A stretch of DNA of 64,000 bases from Reticulitermes speratus (GCA_021186555.1 JAJKFL010000039.1:40186610-40250609); one strand, 5' to 3'. Positions 35,190-47,070 are shown, counted from the first letter of the stretch. Notes: generated by a model not told the origin, from the letters alone. Numbers and translations are program-made.

Positions 35190-35990
35190 TTTGTGTATGA
35201 CTGACCGTGAAGGTACATTACACGTCTGTATGTTAGTATGACTGACCGTGAGAGGTAACATTACACGTCTGTATGTTTATGTATGACTGACCGTGAGAGG
35301 TAACATTACACGTCTGTATGTTTATGTATGACTGACCGTGAGAGGTAACATTACACGTCTGTATGTTTATGTATGACTGACCGTGAGAGGTAACATTACA
35401 CGTCTGTATGTTTATGTATGACTGACCGTGAGAGGTAACATTACACGTCTGTATGTTTATGTATGACTGACCGTGAGAGGTAACATTACACGTCTGTATG
35501 TTTATGTATGACTGACCGTGAGAGGTAACATTACACGTCTGTATGTTTATGTATGACTGACCGTGAGAGGTAACATTACACGTCTGTATGTTTATGTATG
35601 ACTGACCGTGAGAGGTAACATTACACGTCTGTATGTTTATGTATGACTGACCGTGAGAGGTAACATTACACGTCTGTATGTTTATGTATGACTGACCGTG
35701 AGAGGTAACATTACACGTCTGTATGTTTATGTATGACTGACCGTGAGAGGTAACATTACACGTCTGTATGTTTATGTATGACTGACCGTGAGAGGTAACA
35801 TTACACGTCTGTATGTTTATGTATGACTGACCGTGAGAGGTAACATTACACGTCTGTATGTTTATGTATGACTGACCGTGAGAGGTAACATTACACGTCT
35901 GTACGTTTATGTATGACTGACCGTGAGAGGTAACATTACACGTCTGTATGTTTATGTATGACTGACCGTGAGAGGTAACATTACACGCCG
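35190..35990. repeat. Minisatellite, 45-bp unit, about 18 copies, nearly identical
   Basis: Unit GTATGACTGACCGTGAGAGG, TAACATTACACGTCTGTATG, TTTAT. Almost no variation between units, so amplification is recent. The minus strand is open for 257 codons of a 15-residue repeat (NIQTCNVTSHGQSYI); it lacks any signal of being a gene. Confidence 0.97.
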
Positions 35991-37029
35991 GACAGTTACC
36001 TTGCACGCAATGACACTTCCGACAGCCGACCTACTGCCAGCTATCCTGTCTGTCCTGACAAATCGTTACAACAAGCGCCAGTTGTTAACGCGGTCTCACT
36101 TTTCGCCGACACTAAGCTTCATATATTAACCAACATAGGCCTACAGATAACTAATGTAAGCACAGTGACGGTAAGGACGACCCCTCAGTACACGTGACGA
36201 TAATTTTGACGATATACAATCCTTCTTTTATACATTTTTATAACCCTGACGATGACCTCACCGGAACGAAACACGTATCAGTTTTTTTTAAATACATTTT
36301 TCATAATAAAATAGTCGTATAGGACTGTATTTTATATGATAATGGTCACAAGCATAAGGTGGCTAATAACACTGGCCAGTGGGGGGGGGGGGGTTCAAAA
36401 TCGATCATGGGTACCATGAACTTTAATTTACAAAGAAGTCAAGTTAGAAAGATGGGGAAAATTAATATACATACACCCCTTTCCCCCCACTCTCACCCCA
36501 ATTTTTGTATTTTCCCGTCTTCAATTCAGTAGCCAAAAAAACTATTCTTAGGTAGAAAAAATACTGGAGGGGGGGCCTTTGCCCCCTCGCCCTCACTCCA
36601 AGTTACGTCTATGATATTGACAACAAAAACGCTTTTCGCTGTGTCGTTTCAATGGAAACTAAATGCAAGCCTTATCTCCATTACAAACAGAGGCACAAGA
36701 TGGCAGCAATAAACGGAAGTGTTTCTCTCGTTATCAGAGCGTTGACCTTTGCCGTACAGAGGCAGTCCGTGTGTCTAGGCTGATACTGTTATCACGCTGA
36801 CTTCATCAATCTCCGTTAACAAACTTTTCCAAGCTCCGAGCCTGCATGTTAACTCACATCGTCACATCTACGTGTCCTTCAGAGGCTGCAGTGTGGAAAT
36901 GTCACCTGCGGAAAACGTCGGAAACTTTCAAAAGTTCCTGTCAAATCTGCAAAGGACATTCAACTGCTTAAACCGCATTTAATCTGCAAGTAGCAAGCGG
37001 AACACTTTGCGTTTGATTTCCAACGGACG
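35991..37029. other. Mostly unassigned; decayed hammerhead-like core and G-runs
   Basis: At 36248-36290 the plus strand reads CCCTGACGATGACC...GAACGAAACACGTATCAG, a degraded member of the motif family. Runs of G at 36379 and near 36573, and TTACGTCTATG at about 36603, suggest ends of an unassigned DNA transposon. Confidence 0.35.
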
Positions 37030-37560
37030 TTACGCTGCTGTGTGTACGATGTAGGTTGTCTGGCAGTGACCTGACCTCACTGCATGTACTGCTAAGTTCG
37101 ATCCGTGTCGTATGTCAGGGTTCAGGCTGACTGACCGCATAACCACAGGCTGTTTCACAAGCGGAAAACACATCTTGCTGGTCAAATAAAGACTCGGGGT
37201 TTGTATATGAGCGGTGATGGGTAAATTACTACAGTGACTGGCTATGGGACCAGGGGCCGGGGTTTGAGTGCCGCTAGGGGCAGCGACACGTGCCGGGTAT
37301 TCCGGGGGGAATGGGCCCTTCCAGAACGTGAAATGACCTAACAGAAGGCACATACATCTAGCACCGGTACTAAAATGAGAGGCAATGTATGTATAACGTA
37401 AAAATGAGGAGCGTTCGCGTAACAATTGTTGCCGTGGAAAAGCAATAAGTATTACATTTTCTGAGTGTGTGTCTGTAGCCTTAGTTATCCAGCACACAAA
37501 GCGCATGCGCCGTATTATATTGTCATCTGTGGCCTGTCTGGCTGTACCACATTTTTCCAC
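37030..37560 (-). other. 176-codon frame, probably repeat-derived
   Basis: Minus-strand frame containing RRMRFVCWITKATDTHSENV and LIAFPRQQLLRERSS. I have seen very similar strings in translated insect interspersed repeats (from memory), so I regard this as part of an unnamed repeat and not a gene. No domain is recognisable. Confidence 0.3.
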
Positions 37561-37734
37561 ATTATCTAATAAAAAAATTATCTAAAAAAATATTGAGCGT
37601 AAAATGTGTATTTTGATTTTCTCTACATCTTTTGTCTGAAACATTTCTCATTCTAAGAAGAATTCAGCGAGATATTATCATAAATGTACACAGGTCTTCA
37701 TGTAAAGTACATGTTAGTTGTAGTGGGATTTTAA

Positions 37735-37865
37735 AGAAACTTGAATTTTCTCGACAGATTTTCGAAAAATCCTCCAATACCAAATTTAATGAAAATCCGT
37801 CCAGTGGGAGCAGAGCCGATCCATGCGGACGGACAGACAGACAGACATGACAAAGCTAACAGTTC
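37735..37865 (+). repeat. Interspersed repeat fragment (CGGACGGACAGACAG)
   Basis: AATGAAAATCCGTCCAGTGG and GATCCATGCGGACGGACAGA form a block that I associate with 3' regions of insect retroposons; a related phrase is near 38280 (ACGGACAGACAGACGGAC). Confidence 0.4.
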
Positions 37866-38309
37866 GCACGACCGTAAGAATAACAGCAGCACTGCAGCTA
37901 CACCCAGTAGAAAGACTTTATACCAAAATTTACGTATAAAAATTCCAAGGTCGTACAGAAAGTTGAGCGGCCGCGCGGACAGACACGGCAACTTGTTCAT
38001 CGATTTGTAGCACGTCAAGTTGCGCTACGAACTGCTGAAAGCTCTTCAAACTTCTGCCTTCTGCCCCTGAGTGTGGCGGAAGTTACTGCCCAAGTGCTTC
38101 GTCTAATTCGTGTCACTATCACAAACCTATCGATCTACAGCGACACAGAAATCTCGTATCCAATAAACAGGGCTTTGTTTTTGAAACTTCATTTTTGTTA
38201 ATCAACTTAATACACCTTCCGGTTGGTGAGGCGCTGCACAATTTGTGACAGTACAGCGGGGTGTCCTACTTGTTACAGTGGACGGACAGACAGACGGACG
38301 TGGCGAACT
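37866..38309. other. Unassigned sequence
   Basis: No feature recognised. Confidence 0.45.
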
Positions 38310-38388
38310 TAACAGGAAAAATTTACATTGTATTTACCGTGAATCTTATGACAACTAAAGTACTTATAATATTAATAATTATATTTTG

Positions 38389-38432
38389 CCCCTATACGTA
38401 TTTCGGCGTCTCAAAACGCCATCTTCAAGGGG
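38389..38432 (-). ncRNA. Hammerhead-like motif, left arm, TTGAAGA variant
   Basis: Minus strand reads CCCC TTGAAGA T GGCGT...ACGCC GAAA, palindrome, A, GGGG. Stem II has 5 bp plus a TTTGAG loop. C3 is replaced by T relative to the right-arm partner, so this copy is predicted to be inactive. Confidence 0.55.
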
Positions 38433-38611
38433 TCGTAGAATTTACTAGCATAGACCGTACAATCATGAATGCGTCGTTACATCCGTGTAAAATGTGATAC
38501 ATCAAATGGCGGTCAAACTTCATACAATATTGTGAAATAATAATGAAAATATTATTAAAAAAAGTGTTAAAATTGTTAAAAAAATAATTACATGACTTAA
38601 GATCTATTTAA

Positions 38612-39400
38612 CTACACAGCCACCGCACGATACGGACACAACGCAGCGCACACAGTATATACACACAGCCACCGCACGATACGGACACAACGCAGCGCAC
38701 ACAGTATATACACACAGCCACCGCACGATACGGACACAACGCAGCGCACACAGTATATACACACAGCCACCGCACGATACGGACACAACGCAGCGCACAC
38801 AGTATATACACACAGCCACCGCACGATACGGACACAACGCAGCGCACACAGTATATACACACAGCCACCGCACGATACGGACACAACGCAGCGCACACAG
38901 TATATACACACAGCCACCGCACGATACGGACACAACGCAGCGCACACAGTATATACACACAGCCACCGCACGATACGGACACAACGCAGCGCACACAGTA
39001 TATACACACAGCCACCGCACGATACGGACACAACGCAGCGCACACAGTATATACACACAGCCACCGCACGATACGGACACAACGCAGCGCACACAGTATA
39101 TACACACAGCCACCGCACGATACGGACACAACGCAGCGCACACAGTATATACACACAGCCACCGCACGATACGGACACAACGCAGCGCACACAGTATATA
39201 CACACAGCCACCGCACGATACGGACACAACGCAGCGCACACAGTATATACACACAGCCACCGCACGATACGGACACAACGCAGCGCACACAGTATATACA
39301 CACAGCCACCGCACGATACGGACACAACGCAGCGCACACAGTATATACACACAGCCACCGCACGATACGGACACAACGCAGCGCACACAGTATATACAGA
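38612..39400. repeat. Minisatellite, 49-bp unit, 16 copies, identical
   Basis: Unit CACAGCCACCGCACGATACG, GACACAACGCAGCGCACACA, GTATATACA. Units look identical throughout, implying very recent expansion inside the foldback loop. Minus-strand frames of 258-283 codons in all three registers are repeat shadows. Confidence 0.97.
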
Positions 39401-39638
39401 CGATCACTATACGTCAAATTAAATGATACACCCAACGGAATGCAAGACCAATCTGCCAATCATTTAAATAGATCTTAAGTCATGTAATTATTTTTAACAA
39501 TTTTAACACTTTTTAATAATATTTTCATTATTATTTCACAATATTGTATGAAGTTTGACCGCCATTTGATGTATCACATTTTACACGGATGTAACGACGC
39601 ATTCGTGATTGTACGGTCTATGCTAGTAAACTGTACGA

Positions 39639-39682
39639 CCCCCTGAAGATGGCGTATTGAGACGCCGAAATACGTATAGGGG
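39639..39682 (+). ncRNA. Hammerhead ribozyme-like motif (type I)
   Basis: CCCC, CTGAAGA (39643), extra T, stem II GGCGT/ACGCC with loop ATTGAG, GAAA (39667), palindromic ATACGTAT, A, GGGG. All invariant core bases are present. Stem I has 4 GC pairs. Confidence 0.65.
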
Positions 39683-39866
39683 CAAAATAAAATTATTAAT
39701 ATTATAAGTTAATGTGCATAAGTTGTTGTGAAAATAAACAACTTTAGTTAACAGGAAAAACTTTACATGCTTTCAGTCACAACACCGTCTTACGCTGTCC
39801 GAAACAACCGTACGAATATCGTACAATATAAATACAATACAAAGCTTCGCACAAATTAATACATTA

Positions 39867-40160
39867 ACCAACATATATTTATTTAATTTTTTCCCCAATG
39901 GCTCGACAGCCCCTTGGGGGCCTAGGCCGCCTCATTGTTCGAGGCTTCACGATCACACTCAGACACACCACACTCGGTAGGACTCCTCTTGACGAGTGAT
40001 CAGCTCGTCGCAGAGACCTCTACCTGACAACACACAACACTCACAACAGACAGACATCCATGCCCCCGGTGGGATTCGAACCCACAATCCCAGTAACCGA
40101 GCGGCCGCAGACCGACGCCTTAGACCGCGCGGCCACTGGGATCGGCTAACCAACTTATAC
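39867..40160 (-). repeat. SINE family A with TSD, inside a foldback-family arm
   Basis: Minus strand: head with TGGCCGCGCGG and GGTTCGAATCC, full body, A-rich end (TTTTTT on plus at 39886). The flanks TAACCAACATATA (left) and TAACCAACTTATA (right) are a 13-bp TSD with one mismatch. The target resembles the AACCAAC...TGCAC end of the foldback elements. Confidence 0.8.
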
Positions 40161-40164
40161 ACTT

Positions 40165-40312
40165 AATACAATACATTCAGAAGTACAAAACTCCTATAAA
40201 CTCCTACACGTTTCGGCACGGTATGATCCTACATCGAGGTGCCGAAACATGTAGAAGTTTATTTGAATTTTATACTTCTGAATGCATATTATTAAGTGCA
40301 TTAGTTGCTTAA
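40165..40312. repeat. Small foldback, truncated hammerhead-like arms
   Basis: CACGTTTCGGCAC on the left and GTGCCGAAACATGTAGAAG on the right, with mirrored flanks (CATTCAGAAGTA / TACTTCTGAATG). The CTGANGA box is missing; only stem II 3' strand, GAAA and stem III remain. Confidence 0.65.
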
Positions 40313-40764
40313 TGCTTTAATTACAAGCATATGCACGGTATGAACAAAATGAACACTTCGCACAATGTCCCCCAAAAACCACATCGCCGTGCTTCTGCGG
40401 CAACTTCTCCGACACCTGTGTAATGCGTGAAGTCTAAATACAGGTATGCATGATAAACGATCGAACTGCTAGAGGCACTCTGTAATTCTGAGAGATGATA
40501 ATATCTAAAAATCGTTTCAATAAGTACCGAAACGTCGTGAATATTTAACATTGCTAAATTTGTTACACTCACACATGGTAATGGTTGTGATACGGTACTA
40601 ATTAACACCAATGTAGAGGCAAATTAATTTCCTGTTGTCATTTTACAGCACACCTATTGTAACCGGTTCAACCTGCGGTATCAAGATTAAGGCATTTTTG
40701 TACCTGACGCCGTGCAGTTTGGTACATAGATATTTTATCTTACAACGCTTTTCCACAATTCCAG
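40313..40764. other. Unassigned sequence
   Basis: Only short frames; nothing recognised. Confidence 0.45.
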
Positions 40765-40955
40765 ACCGGCTGTAGGGTCCATCCAGCCTTCTATTTAGTG
40801 GCTACAGAGGTTCTTTCCCGGAGGTAAAGCGGGCGGGGCGTGAAGTTCACCACTCACCACCATATAGTGCCGAGACTAAGAATGAGTGGAGCTATACCTC
40901 TCCTTCCCATATATGCCTTCGTGGCATGAACAGGGACTTCACTTTTACAGTTGGC
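40765..40955 (+). repeat. SINE family D body
   Basis: GGTAAAGCGGGCGGGGCGTG and GGAGCTATACCTCTCC match the copies at 27130 and 27636; the 3' part TGCCTTCGTGGCATG is diverged. No head found upstream. Confidence 0.6.
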
Positions 40956-41056
40956 ATCTAATTCCTGTCGGCTAATTTATCGTATTCACTATTCAGTTTT
41001 ACCAACAAAATACACACAAAAAAAACTATTTTTTATAGTTTTATTAATATCGACGC

Positions 41057-41521
41057 ACACCCCTACACGGCCGATCCCAGTGGCCGTGCGGTCTAAGGCG
41101 TCGGTCTTCGGCCGCTCGCTTACTGGGGTTGTGGGTTCGAATCCCACCGGGGGCATGGATGTCTGTCTCTTGTGAGTGTTGTGTGTTGTCAGGTAGAGGT
41201 CTCTGCGACGGGCTGATCACTCGTCCAGAGGAGTCCTACCGACTGTGGTGTGTCTGAGTGTGATAGTGAAGCCTCGAAAAATGAGGCAGCCTAGGCCCCA
41301 AAGGGGCTGTCGAGCCATTAAGGAAAAAAAACAGGAATAGTTCAGTTATCATAGTGACTATGCTGCGACTGCGACGGGCTGATCACTCGTCCAGAGGAGT
41401 CCTACCGACTGTGGTGTGTCTCAAATATGTGTGACCATGAAACCTCGACGAAACGAGGAGGCCCAGGCACATATAAGGCTGTCGAGCCATACAAAACAAA
41501 ACAAAAAAACACCCCTACACG
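41057..41521 (+). repeat. SINE family A, dimer-like, with 13-bp TSD inside a hammerhead motif
   Basis: Flanked by ACACCCCTACACG at 41057-41069 and 41509-41521. It holds a complete family A SINE (41070-41330) followed by a second partial body (from about 41374, CGACGGGCTGATCACTCGTC) ending in (AAAAC)n. The TSD is part of the palindromic stem III / stem I strand of the hammerhead at 41512. Confidence 0.9.
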
Positions 41522-41551
41522 TGTTTCAGTCCTCGGACCATCTTCAGGGGG
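41512..41551 (-). ncRNA. Hammerhead ribozyme-like motif, target of SINE insertion
   Basis: Minus strand: CCCC, CTGAAGA, extra T, stem II GGTCC/GGACT (one G-T pair), GAAA, palindromic ACACGTGT, A, GGGG. The core is intact within the duplicated copy, but on the minus strand the SINE begins inside or just after stem III, separating the arm's downstream part (now at about 40980-41069). Confidence 0.6.
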
Positions 41552-42332
41552 CTAATAAGCTACTACACTTCAATTTGCATGTTGGAAGGGTCCAAAGAGC
41601 ACCCTTTTCTCAGTAATAAATTAAAAAAAAAAACATTTGAGTTGTAAAATTTTTAAATAGTGTGAAAAATGCACGGTGAAAGCCATATAAAACTTATCGT
41701 ATTCACGTTGCCCTATCGGGCCGGCGCCCAGCGCGCAGTGCAGTAGCGGCGAGAAGTGACAGACGACAGCTGTCATATAAAATAATGACCCTGTACCTAC
41801 TCAGTTGTGTCTCATAGGGCACATTAACTGCGGAGTCGCTCTTCACGCACCTCATTCAAACGCAGTCACTTAATTTGATAATTTCTACAAAATTCTATTC
41901 TGAGCTCCTTGCTGACATTGTTACTACGTTTGTGTTCCGCCATTCCGCAACCTGACCCACCTGCCGTTATACGGAAACTTTTAACTGCAAAAATAACAAT
42001 TCTAGTACAATTTCGCGTTAATTCACCCTGTATCCTGTTACCAATCAACAGTTCCATTCCACCGACACATGCACTATATTTAACCATGTTACACATCCAG
42101 TCAAAACGCAACCAACCGGTGAAGCACACAGCTGCAGTTACTTTGTGACACTGCATAAAGACCGACTGCCATTAATTATAATAAAACAATAAATATGTAT
42201 TTTAACCTCCTGTGTAACAGCGTGTGATTTTATAGTTGAAACTATTGTGAACTATAGTCTTATCTTGTTTTACTCTTAAGTGGATATACTAATCTTTACA
42301 ACAGATGTACAGTCTATGTTAAAGTACTTTGA
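41552..42332. other. Interior between opposed arms; otherwise unassigned
   Basis: Lies between the minus motif at 41512 and the plus motif at 42333. It contains AAATGCACGGTGAAAG at about 41668, the terminal box of the family, so it probably includes another element end. No gene recognised. Confidence 0.4.
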
Positions 42333-42375
42333 CCCCCTGATGATGGCTAGTGACTGGTCGAAACACATGTAGGGG
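42333..42375 (+). ncRNA. Hammerhead ribozyme-like motif with wobble stem II
   Basis: CCCC, CTGATGA (42337), extra T, stem II GGCTAGT/ACTGGTC (7 positions, two G-T wobbles), GAAA, ACACATGT, A, GGGG. The two wobbles keep pairing despite sequence change, which supports a conserved structure. Followed by GCATGTGTTGGTG at about 42398. Confidence 0.65.
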
Positions 42376-42582
42376 TGTACAACATGAATATGTAGTGCAT
42401 GTGTTGGTGAAACATAACTATTGATTGTAGTAAAACTGGCTTTTCTTGTAAATCCTTAATTTACAACCGTGAATGACACTGCGTCACGAAATAACATGCT
42501 GCAGAATCACTATATAAAACACGAACTGGATGCACTTCTTATTTTAAAAAAACTGTATAGTTCTTTAAAACATTTTTATAAA

Positions 42583-42625
42583 ACCCGACATATGTTTCGG
42601 CTCCTCACTGAGCCATCTTCAGGGG
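42583..42625 (-). ncRNA. Hammerhead ribozyme-like motif, 7-bp stem I
   Basis: Minus strand: AAAACCC, CTGAAGA, T, stem II GGCTC/GAGCC, GAAA, palindromic ACATATGT, C at the cleavage position, GGGTTTT pairing with AAAACCC. Among the best-formed copies. The same subfamily is at 57689 and 58518. The arm's outward end is near 42520-42535 (ACGAACTGGATGCAC). Confidence 0.7.
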
Positions 42626-42814
42626 TTTTTTTGTCACTAAACTATATCACTATATAGTGATTGTGATAAGATGCACGGTGTTTTTTTTAAATAAAGCATA
42701 CTGGAGAATGATTTCCTCTCTTCGTTATGCTACTCACACCGTGCATATGCTCATAATTAGTACATTAATCAACTTATGCACTTAATAATATACAGTCATA
42801 AGTGTAAAGACTGG
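42626..42814. other. Element end with terminal box
   Basis: GATAAGATGCACGGTG at 42663 is the conserved terminal box. CTCACACCGTGCAT follows near 42735, giving two closely spaced opposed boxes. Confidence 0.45.
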
Positions 42815-42978
42815 ATTGATATGGCTCAGGATAGGGACAGGTGGCGGGCTGTTGTGAGTGCGGTAATGAACCTTCGTGTTCCATAAAACGCGGGGAATTT
42901 CTTGACTAGCTGACGACCTGTTAGCTTCTCAAGAAGGACTGTGCTACATGGAGTTAGTTAGTTAGTTAGTTAGTATAA
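42815..42978 (+). pseudogene. Non-LTR retrotransposon 3' end with (TTAG)n tail
   Basis: Encodes the [20 protein letters not shown] tail of an RT, intact over this short span, then the same 3' UTR as 23400 and (TTAG)n at 42953-42975. Severely 5'-truncated. Confidence 0.8.
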
Positions 42979-42980
42979 TA

Positions 42981-43023
42981 CTCCTACGTGTTTCGGCACC
43001 GGGGTGCCGAAACACGTAGGACT
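42981..43023. repeat. Palindrome of two truncated hammerhead arms
   Basis: TCCTACGTGTTTCGGCACC then GG then GGTGCCGAAACACGTAGGA: a perfect inverted repeat made from the stem II/GAAA/stem III half of the motif. The CTGANGA boxes are deleted in both arms. Confidence 0.8.
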
Positions 43024-43059
43024 TCCTCTGTAGTAAGTCATATTCTTTAACACACACTG

Positions 43060-46000
43060 GCTACAACAATGCCACAACGTAACACTGACATGCCAGCTAC
43101 AACAATGCCACAACGTAACACTGACATGCCAGCTACTACAATGCCACAACGTAACACTGACATGCCAGCTACAACAATGCCACAACGTAACACTGACATG
43201 CCAGCTACACAATGCCACAACGTAACACTGACATGCCAGCTACAACAATGCCACAACGTAACACTGACATGCCAGCTACAACAATGCCACAACGTAACAC
43301 TGACATGCCAGCTACAATGCCACAACGTAACACTGACATGCCAGCTACAACAATGCCACAACGTAACAATGACATGCCAGCTACTACAATGCCACAACGT
43401 AACACTGACATGCCAGCTACAACAATGCACAACGTACACTGACATGCCAGCTACACAATGCCACAACGTAACACTGACATGCCAGCTACAACAATGCCAC
43501 AACGTAACACTGACATGCCGCTAAACAATGCCACAACGTAACATGACATGCCAGCTACAATGCCACAACGTAACACTGACATGCCAGCTACAACAATGCC
43601 ACAACGTAACAATGACATGCCAGCTACACAATGCCACAACGTAACACTGACATGCCAGCTACAACATGCCACAAGTAACACTGACTGCCAGCTACAACAA
43701 TGCCACAACGTAACACTGACATGCAGCTACAATGCCACAACGTAACACTGACATGCCAGCTACAACAATGCCACAACGTAACACTGACATGCCGCTACAC
43801 AATGCCACAACGTAACATGACATGCCAGCTACAATGCCACACGTAACACTGACATGCAGCTACAACAATGCCACAACGTAAACTGACATGCCAGCTACAA
43901 CAATGCCACAACGTAACACTGACATGCCAGCTACAACAATGCCACAACGTAACACTGAATGCCAGCTACAACATGCCACAACGTAACACTGACATGCCAG
44001 CTACAACATGCCACACGTAACACTGACATGCCAGCTACAACAATGCCACAACGTAACACTGACATGCCATGCTACAAGCATTATGCCACAACGTAACACT
44101 GACATGCCAGCTACAACAATGCCACAACGTAACACTGGACATGCCAGCTACAATGCCACAACGTAACACTGACATGCCAGCTACAACAATGCCACAACGT
44201 AACAAGACTGCCAGCACAACATGCACACTACACACATGCCAGCTACAACAATGCCACAACGTAACACTGACATGCCAGCTACAACATGCCACAACGTAAC
44301 ACTGACATGCCAGCTACAACAATGCCACAACGTAACACTGACATGCCAGCTACACACATGCCACAACGTAAACACTGACATGCCAGCTACAACAATGCCA
44401 CAACGTAACACTGACATGCCAGCTAAACAATGCCACAACGTAACACTGACATGCCAGCTACAACAATGCCACAACGTAACAATGACATGCCAGCTACAAC
44501 AATGCCACAACGTAACACTGACATGCCAGCTCAACAATGCCACAACGTAACACTGACATGCCAGCTACAAACAATGCCACAACGTAACACTGACATGCCA
44601 GCTACAACAATGCCACAACCGTAACACTGACATGCACGAGCTACAATGCCACAACGTAACATGACATGCCAGCTACAACAATGCCACAACGTAACACTGA
44701 CATGCCAGCTACTACAATGCCACAACGTAACACTGACATGCCAGCTACAAACAATGCACAACGTAACACTGACATGCCAGCTACAACATGCCACAACGTA
44801 ACATGACATGCCAGCTCAACAATGCCACAACGTAACACTGACATGCCAGCTACATACAAATGCCACATACGTAACACTGACATGCAGCTACAACAATGCC
44901 ACAACGTAACACTGACATGCCAGCTACAACAATGCCACAACGTAACACTGACATGCCAGCTACAATGCCACAACCGTAACACTGACATGCCAGCTACAAC
45001 AATGCCACAACGTAACACTGACATGCCAGCTACAACAATGCCACAACGTAACACTGACATGCCAGCTACAATGCCAAACGTAACACTGACATGCCAGCTA
45101 CAACAATGCCACAAACGTAACACTGACATGCCAGCTAACAATGCCACAACGTAACACTGACATGCAGTACAACATGCCACAACGTAACACTGAACATGCA
45201 GCTACAACAATGCCACAACGTAACACTGACATGCAGCTACTACAATGCCACAACGTAACACTGACATGCCAGCTAACAATGCCACAACGTAACACTGACA
45301 TGCCAGCTACAACAATGCCACAACGTAACACTGACATGCCAGCTCTACAATGCCACAACGTAACACTGACATGCCAGCTACTACAATGCCACAACGTAAC
45401 ACTGACAGCCAGCTACAACAATGCCACAACGTAACACTGACATGCCAGCTACAATGCCACAACGTAACACTGACATGCCAGCTACAACAATGCCACAACG
45501 TACACTGACATGCCAGCTACACAACAATGCCACAACGTAACACTGACATGCCAGCTACAACAATGCCACAACGTAACATGACATGCCAGCACAACAATGC
45601 CACAACGTAACACTGACATGCCAGCTACTACAATGCCACAACGTAACATGACATGCAGCTACAACAATGCCACAACGTAACACTGACATGCACAGCTACA
45701 ACAATGCCACAACGTAACACTGACATGCCAGCTACTACAATGCCACAACGTAACACTGACATGCCAGCTACAACAATGCCACAACGTAACACTGACATGC
45801 CAGCTACAACAATGCCACAACGTAACACTGACATGCCAGCTACAATGCCACAACGTAACACTGACATGCCAGCTACAACAATGCCACAACGTAACACTGA
45901 CATGCCAGCTACAATGCCACAACGTAACACTGACATGCCAGCTACAACAATGCCACAACGTAACACTGACATGCCAGCTACAACAATGCCACAACGTAAC

Positions 46001-46587
46001 ACTGACATGCCAGCTACTACAATGCCACAACGTAACACTGACATGCCAGCTACAACAATGCCACAACGTAACACTGACATGCCAGCTACAACAATGCCAC
46101 AACGTAACACTGACATGCCAGCTACTACAATGCCACAACGTAACACTGACATGCCAGCTACTACAATGCCACAACGTAACACTGACATGCCAGCTACAAC
46201 AATGCCACAACGTAACACTGACATGCCAGCTACAATGCCACAACGTAACACTGACATGCCAGCTACAACAATGCCACAACGTAACACTGACATGCCAGCT
46301 ACAACAATGCCACAACGTAACACTGACATGCCAGCTACAACAATGCCACAACGTAACAATGACATGCCAGCTACAACAATGCCACAACGTAACACTGACA
46401 TGCCAGCTACTACAATGCCACAACGTAACAATGACATGCCAGCTACAACAATGCCACAACGTAACAATGACATGCCAGCTACAACAATGCCACAACGTAA
46501 CACTGACATGCCAGCTACTACAATGCCACAACGTAACAATGACATGCCAGCTACAACAATGCCACAACGTAACACTGACATGCCAGT
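43060..46587. repeat. Minisatellite, 33/36-bp unit, about 98 copies
   Basis: Unit ATGCCACAACGTAACACTGA followed by CATGCCAGCTACAACA; 33-bp variants lack one ACA. The parts 43060-43420 and 45700-46587 are regular (open on both strands for over 300 codons), while 43420-45660 is full of one-base losses. Confidence 0.95.
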
Positions 46588-46629
46588 TTTCCCCTCACAG
46601 TGTATGTATATGTTTCGAGCGATTATTAT

Positions 46630-47070
46630 AACGCGAAGAGATCATGTCGCTAAGCAACATTAACCGATCACAAATCACACACCAACAAAATGCACCATAT
46701 TTTCACTTTTTATTCTTTAACCCCTACATATGTTTCAACCCTTACAAGGCCATCTTCAGGGGGCTCGTAATCTACATTTACTTGACATCCATTATTTATG
46801 TCTGCTATTATGTTATATATCACATGTAGTCAAGTTTCATTATCATTTATATATTACAGTTATTTACAATTTCTGTATTTAAATATATAAAACACAGATT
46901 ATAAAATTATAAAATCATAAAAGACCATAAAATAAATGTACATTACGAGCCCCCTAAAGATACCCTTGTAAGGGCTGAAACATATGTAGGGGTTAAAGAA
47001 TAAAATGTGAAAATATAGTGTATTTTGTTGGTGTGTGATTTGTGAGTTGTTAAACAATGCACGGTGAAGA
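46630..47070. repeat. Foldback with hammerhead-like arms
   Basis: Left arm (ACACACCAACAAAATGCACC at 46677, CCCCTACATATGTTTCAACC) and right arm (ACATATGTAGGGGTT, TTTTGTTGGTGTGTGATTTG at 47023) are inverted copies about 120 bp long, with an AT-rich centre. The right end continues into CAATGCACGGTGAAG (47055). Confidence 0.85.
46721..46763 (-). ncRNA. Hammerhead-like motif, wobble-rich stem II
   Basis: Minus strand: CCCC, CTGAAGA, T, GGCCTT/AGGGTT (pairs through several G-T wobbles), GAAA, ACATATGT, A, GGGG. The partner at 46951-46995 (plus) reads CTAAAGA, losing G5, with stem CCCTT/AAGGG; it should be inactive. Confidence 0.55.

Larger units (their letters stand above)
38310..39745. repeat. 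Large foldback enclosing a minisatellite
   Basis: Left arm about 38370-38610 and right arm about 39460-39720 are inverted copies (for example CGTTACATCCGTGTAAAATG on the left and its complement near 39580; CATGACTTAAGATCTATTTA mirrored at 39465). Each arm contains a hammerhead-like core. The loop between them is a 49-bp minisatellite. Outer ends carry the TACCGTGAATCTT-type box on the left and ATGTGCATAAGTTG on the right. Confidence 0.85.

Noticed and set aside
35233-36006. 257-residue protein with 15-residue repeats
   Set aside because: Shadow of the 45-bp array; no signal peptide or flanking coding sequence.
38604-39459. Cys-rich 258-283-residue frames on the minus strand
   Set aside because: All three minus frames are open through the 49-bp array, which cannot reflect selection on one protein.
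43060-46663. 336-codon frame with NTDMPATTMPQR repeats
   Set aside because: Repeat-derived; opposite strand equally open, and frame lost wherever the array is irregular.
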